A stretch of 7,591 nucleotides of DNA from Gallionellaceae bacterium. Its GTDB lineage: Bacteria; Pseudomonadota; Gammaproteobacteria; Burkholderiales; Gallionellaceae. Positions 5,694-7,591 of this stretch are shown piece after piece. The notes under the pieces are model-generated. The model had not been told where the DNA came from, searched no databases, and saw only the letters and a list, made by a program, of their open reading frames with translations. The DNA lies in assembly GCA_030646595.1 (NCBI GenBank), contig JAUSKS010000290.1, positions 1 through 7,591 of the forward strand, given 5' to 3'. Every line of letters starts with the position of its first letter. The first letter of the stretch is position 1. A program made the position numbers and the translations under genes.

Positions 5694-7420
5694 TTTATTT
5701 TGAAGATAAGATAATTACTGCTGCTCTTGATGACAGGGTAGTGTTGTGCGAACACTGCGGAATCAGCTTTCCAGGTTTCCCTTTCGTTGGGTCCGACGAC
5801 TATATAATTGATACGGTAATCTTTCAATAATTGCGGATCGGCAGTGCTGTATATACGCTGGATATCTTGCTCTTGCTTGCTGTAGGAATAACCGTGTGAC
5901 CATAACCAGCCACGGTAAGCCATCATGATCTGACGCCCAGTCAGAGCCAGCCAATTATGGTGATGATCGCTGCTTAACCACACACTATCCGCCGCAGTAT
6001 TGCTTGTTACCCAGGCCGCTAGCTCCATTTCTTCGACACTGAACATCGCATGTCGATGCATATCAATACGCGCTACCCGATAAGCAGCAATGGCTCCCGA
6101 AGTTGTGCATAACAGAACACTGACGATAGCGATATCCACCATAAGTACCGCCAGTATAGGTTTGCCCGTGTGGCTGGAAAATACTCGCATTCCGTGTTGC
6201 CATAATTGCACAATGCAATACGCGCTGAGGCCGGCAAAACCCAAGGTAGCCCAGGTCAGGAGTTTGGTGTTATCCCACGACCACGGCTGAAAAGAAACGA
6301 GATTAACCAAGGCAAAAATGACGAAGAATGGTAACAACACAAATAGCCATGCGCCTTTTTTTCGGGCCGTATCTTGTGTTCTGATCAGCCAGATCAGGCC
6401 TGCCACGGCCAGCACAGGCAATACTCCCCAGTTCTTGAACCAGAACCACAGCCAGTTAACGGAACGCTCGGTGGCTTGCCAGCCCGGCAACCAGTGCATA
6501 AAATTGCTGGTGGAATGATCAAGAATGAAAAGCTTAAGCAAGGGCAGCGCAATGATGGAAGTGACTCCCCCGATCAACAACCACGGCTTTGCGCGCTGCA
6601 GCCAGGGGCCTTTAGAGAACAGTAAATAGCCCACGCTCCAGAAGCACAGGATGACAAACACGCCGATAAAGGAATGGGTATGGATCAGTGGCAACAGGCC
6701 CAGCAAAATGGCTGCTGTGACCAGCTTGATAATTCGTGTCCGATCCAGCACGCCCGCAAAATTTTCCAGAGTCGTATAAATCAGCGTCAATGCCAACAAG
6801 GCAACCGGGAAACCATGAGTAAAGCTGCGTTGCGGAATCAGGATACTGTTTATCAAGGACTGCACCACAACATGGTGATCCTCCAGATAAGTATAGTCAC
6901 GCGGCGGCGAAAAAAATGTAGCCAACGGCTCTGCTGAGGCGAGAATATCCTGGAGAAAATAAACAAAACCCAAGCCCCCATTGAGCAAAAAAATCCACGA
7001 GGCCAGCACGGCAATACCGGTAGACCGAAACAGTGCGTTAAAAAAATAATACAGCGTGCCAACCAGGAGCAAGGAAAATATCAAGCTGGGCACAGCGAAT
7101 GCCACCGGGAATGAGGCCCCTGCCTTTAACAACAAGGCCGAAATCAGATTAGAGATGAAGGGATAATGAAAAGGCGCATCCAGTAACAGAGGACTGGCAT
7201 GGGGCAACAGGTCACGATAGGCCATGCTGGTGCTCACCATAAAATGCAGCACCCAGTCGGCCCACAGATTATCGTTTCCCGCCATCAACTCGCCATTGGG
7301 GTCTAGACGCAGAGCTTGTGACCAGACGTAAATAAAATAAATAAACCAGAATGAAAAATAGATTAGCAGCGCGGGTCTGGCGCGGACAAGTTTAATCATT
7401 AATGGGTCACCCTTGATCAT
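5690..7420 (-). CDS. Polytopic GT-C-like membrane protein, function unknown
   Basis: 576 residues from the preferred ATG at 7420, which has AAGGA 7 bases upstream. The frame is open back to a GTG at 7492, but those 24 extra codons lie mostly inside the palindromic element, so they are unlikely to be native. Roughly ten or more hydrophobic helices fill residues ~16-450, and a soluble domain fills ~461-576 (from SVEEMELAAW, with ALTGRQ and INYIVVGPNE). An early loop carries WADWVLHF (53-60), whose acidic residue after the first helix is where GT-C enzymes place their catalytic Asp. Other marks are HYPF (85-88), NGGLGF (147-152), PQRSFTHGF (196-204), HTHS (247-250) and WDNTKLLTW (382-390). The layout suggests a lipid-linked-sugar-dependent glycosyltransferase, often annotated only as hypothetical; acceptor and sugar are unknown. 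It converges on the PMT, with TAG at 5690-5692 overlapping that gene's TAA. Confidence 0.75.
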   Translation of the reverse strand: MIKGDPLMIKLVRARPALLIYFSFWFIYFIYVWSQALRLDPNGELMAGNDNLWADWVLHFMVSTSMAYRDLLPHASPLLLDAPFHYPFISNLISALLLKAGASFPVAFAVPSLIFSLLLVGTLYYFFNALFRSTGIAVLASWIFLLNGGLGFVYFLQDILASAEPLATFFSPPRDYTYLEDHHVVVQSLINSILIPQRSFTHGFPVALLALTLIYTTLENFAGVLDRTRIIKLVTAAILLGLLPLIHTHSFIGVFVILCFWSVGYLLFSKGPWLQRAKPWLLIGGVTSIIALPLLKLFILDHSTSNFMHWLPGWQATERSVNWLWFWFKNWGVLPVLAVAGLIWLIRTQDTARKKGAWLFVLLPFFVIFALVNLVSFQPWSWDNTKLLTWATLGFAGLSAYCIVQLWQHGMRVFSSHTGKPILAVLMVDIAIVSVLLCTTSGAIAAYRVARIDMHRHAMFSVEEMELAAWVTSNTAADSVWLSSDHHHNWLALTGRQIMMAYRGWLWSHGYSYSKQEQDIQRIYSTADPQLLKDYRINYIVVGPNERETWKADSAVFAQHYPVIKSSSNYLIFKIN

Positions 7421-7427
7421 TTCAGTA

Positions 7428-7432
7428 TCCTT
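7428..7432 (-). promoter_or_regulatory. Shine-Dalgarno site deciding the start of the GT-C-like gene
   Basis: Read on the minus strand, AAGGA ends 7 bases before ATG 7420. It lies just outside the palindromic element. It favours this start over GTG 7492 (inside the element) and over ATG 7399 (weaker AAGGG, about 10 bases away). Confidence 0.65.
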
Positions 7433-7437
7433 ATTCC

Positions 7438-7552
7438 AATTCCTGATAAAAACGAGCACTGCGTTGGCTTCGTCTTCAGCTCCTAGCCGCACTAAATGTG
7501 CTGTCTTCGTCGCCTCATCCTTGCCGCCTTGTGCTCCTTTTTATCAGAAATT
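7438..7552. repeat. 115-bp MITE/REP-like element with 22-bp imperfect terminal inverted repeats
   Basis: The left arm 7438-7459 and the reverse complement of the right arm 7531-7552 agree at 20 of 22 positions. The core is CTGATAAAAAcGAGCAC against GTGCTCcTTTTTATCAG. Between the arms a 23-bp block (7468-7490) recurs directly at 7505-7527 with about 17 matches, both copies containing CTTCGTC and CCTnGCCGC. A small central palindrome GCAC-TAAAT-GTGC sits at 7489-7501. There is no coding capacity for a transposase. Flanks carry AATT on both sides, which is self-complementary and so cannot be told apart from the ends of the arms; no clear target duplication is seen. A non-autonomous mobile or REP-type repeat is the best reading, but only one copy is visible in this window. 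Confidence 0.6.
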
Positions 7553-7555
7553 GTA

Positions 7556-7585
7556 ATTATTCAGAAATCCGGTCAGACCGCACAA
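7556..7585 (-). promoter_or_regulatory. Weak candidate promoter for the GT-C-like gene
   Basis: On the minus strand TTGTGC (7580-7585) and AATAAT (7556-7561) are 18 bases apart. The -10 matches TATAAT at five of six positions, while the -35 matches only its first three. If it is real, the palindromic element would be transcribed as part of the 5' leader. Only chance-level support can be claimed. Confidence 0.25.
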
Positions 7586-7591
7586 TCAATA

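Noticed and set aside
7421..7492. N-terminal extension of the GT-C-like protein from GTG 7492
   Set aside because: Most of these codons lie inside the palindromic element, and a good Shine-Dalgarno supports ATG 7420 just downstream.

Overview
The window looks like a piece of a Gram-negative, probably proteobacterial (possibly betaproteobacterial), chromosome. This rests on gene types only: c-type cytochromes with Sec signals, a GtrA/GtrB pair, a bacterial PMT-type mannosyltransferase, and a short palindromic interspersed element. No marker gene here fixes the taxon.

Layout. Bases 1-281 hold the 3' end of a plus-strand gene whose product has a Thr/Pro-rich repeat linker followed by a short Cys/His-containing C-terminal domain. 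Two stacked hairpins (311-373) then separate it from the next unit. From 523 to 5693 runs a tight plus-strand gene run: a di-heme cytochrome c, a mono-heme cytochrome c fused to a beta-propeller-like repeat region, a GtrA-family membrane protein, a GtrB/DPM1-type family 2 glycosyltransferase, and a PMT-family (GT39) protein mannosyltransferase homologue with an extra beta-sandwich-like C-terminal domain. The first four genes are overlapping or directly abutting (ATGA overlap, stop codon followed at once by TTG, 14-bp overlap). The PMT follows after 44 bp. The last gene is on the minus strand and converges on the PMT with a 4-bp overlap of the two ends. It encodes a large polytopic membrane protein of GT-C type. 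Its start lies beside a 115-bp imperfect palindromic, MITE-like element at 7438-7552.

How the genes may work together. GtrB would charge a polyprenyl phosphate with a sugar on the cytoplasmic face, GtrA would help move or present the lipid-linked sugar across the membrane, and the PMT would transfer the sugar to Ser/Thr of exported proteins. The minus-strand GT-C-like protein could use the same lipid donors. Candidate acceptors are next door: the exported cytochromes and the Thr/Pro-rich linker of the first gene. The coupling of an O-glycosylation cassette to two unusual exported cytochromes is the most interesting feature of the window. It is inferred from gene order and motifs and has not been demonstrated.
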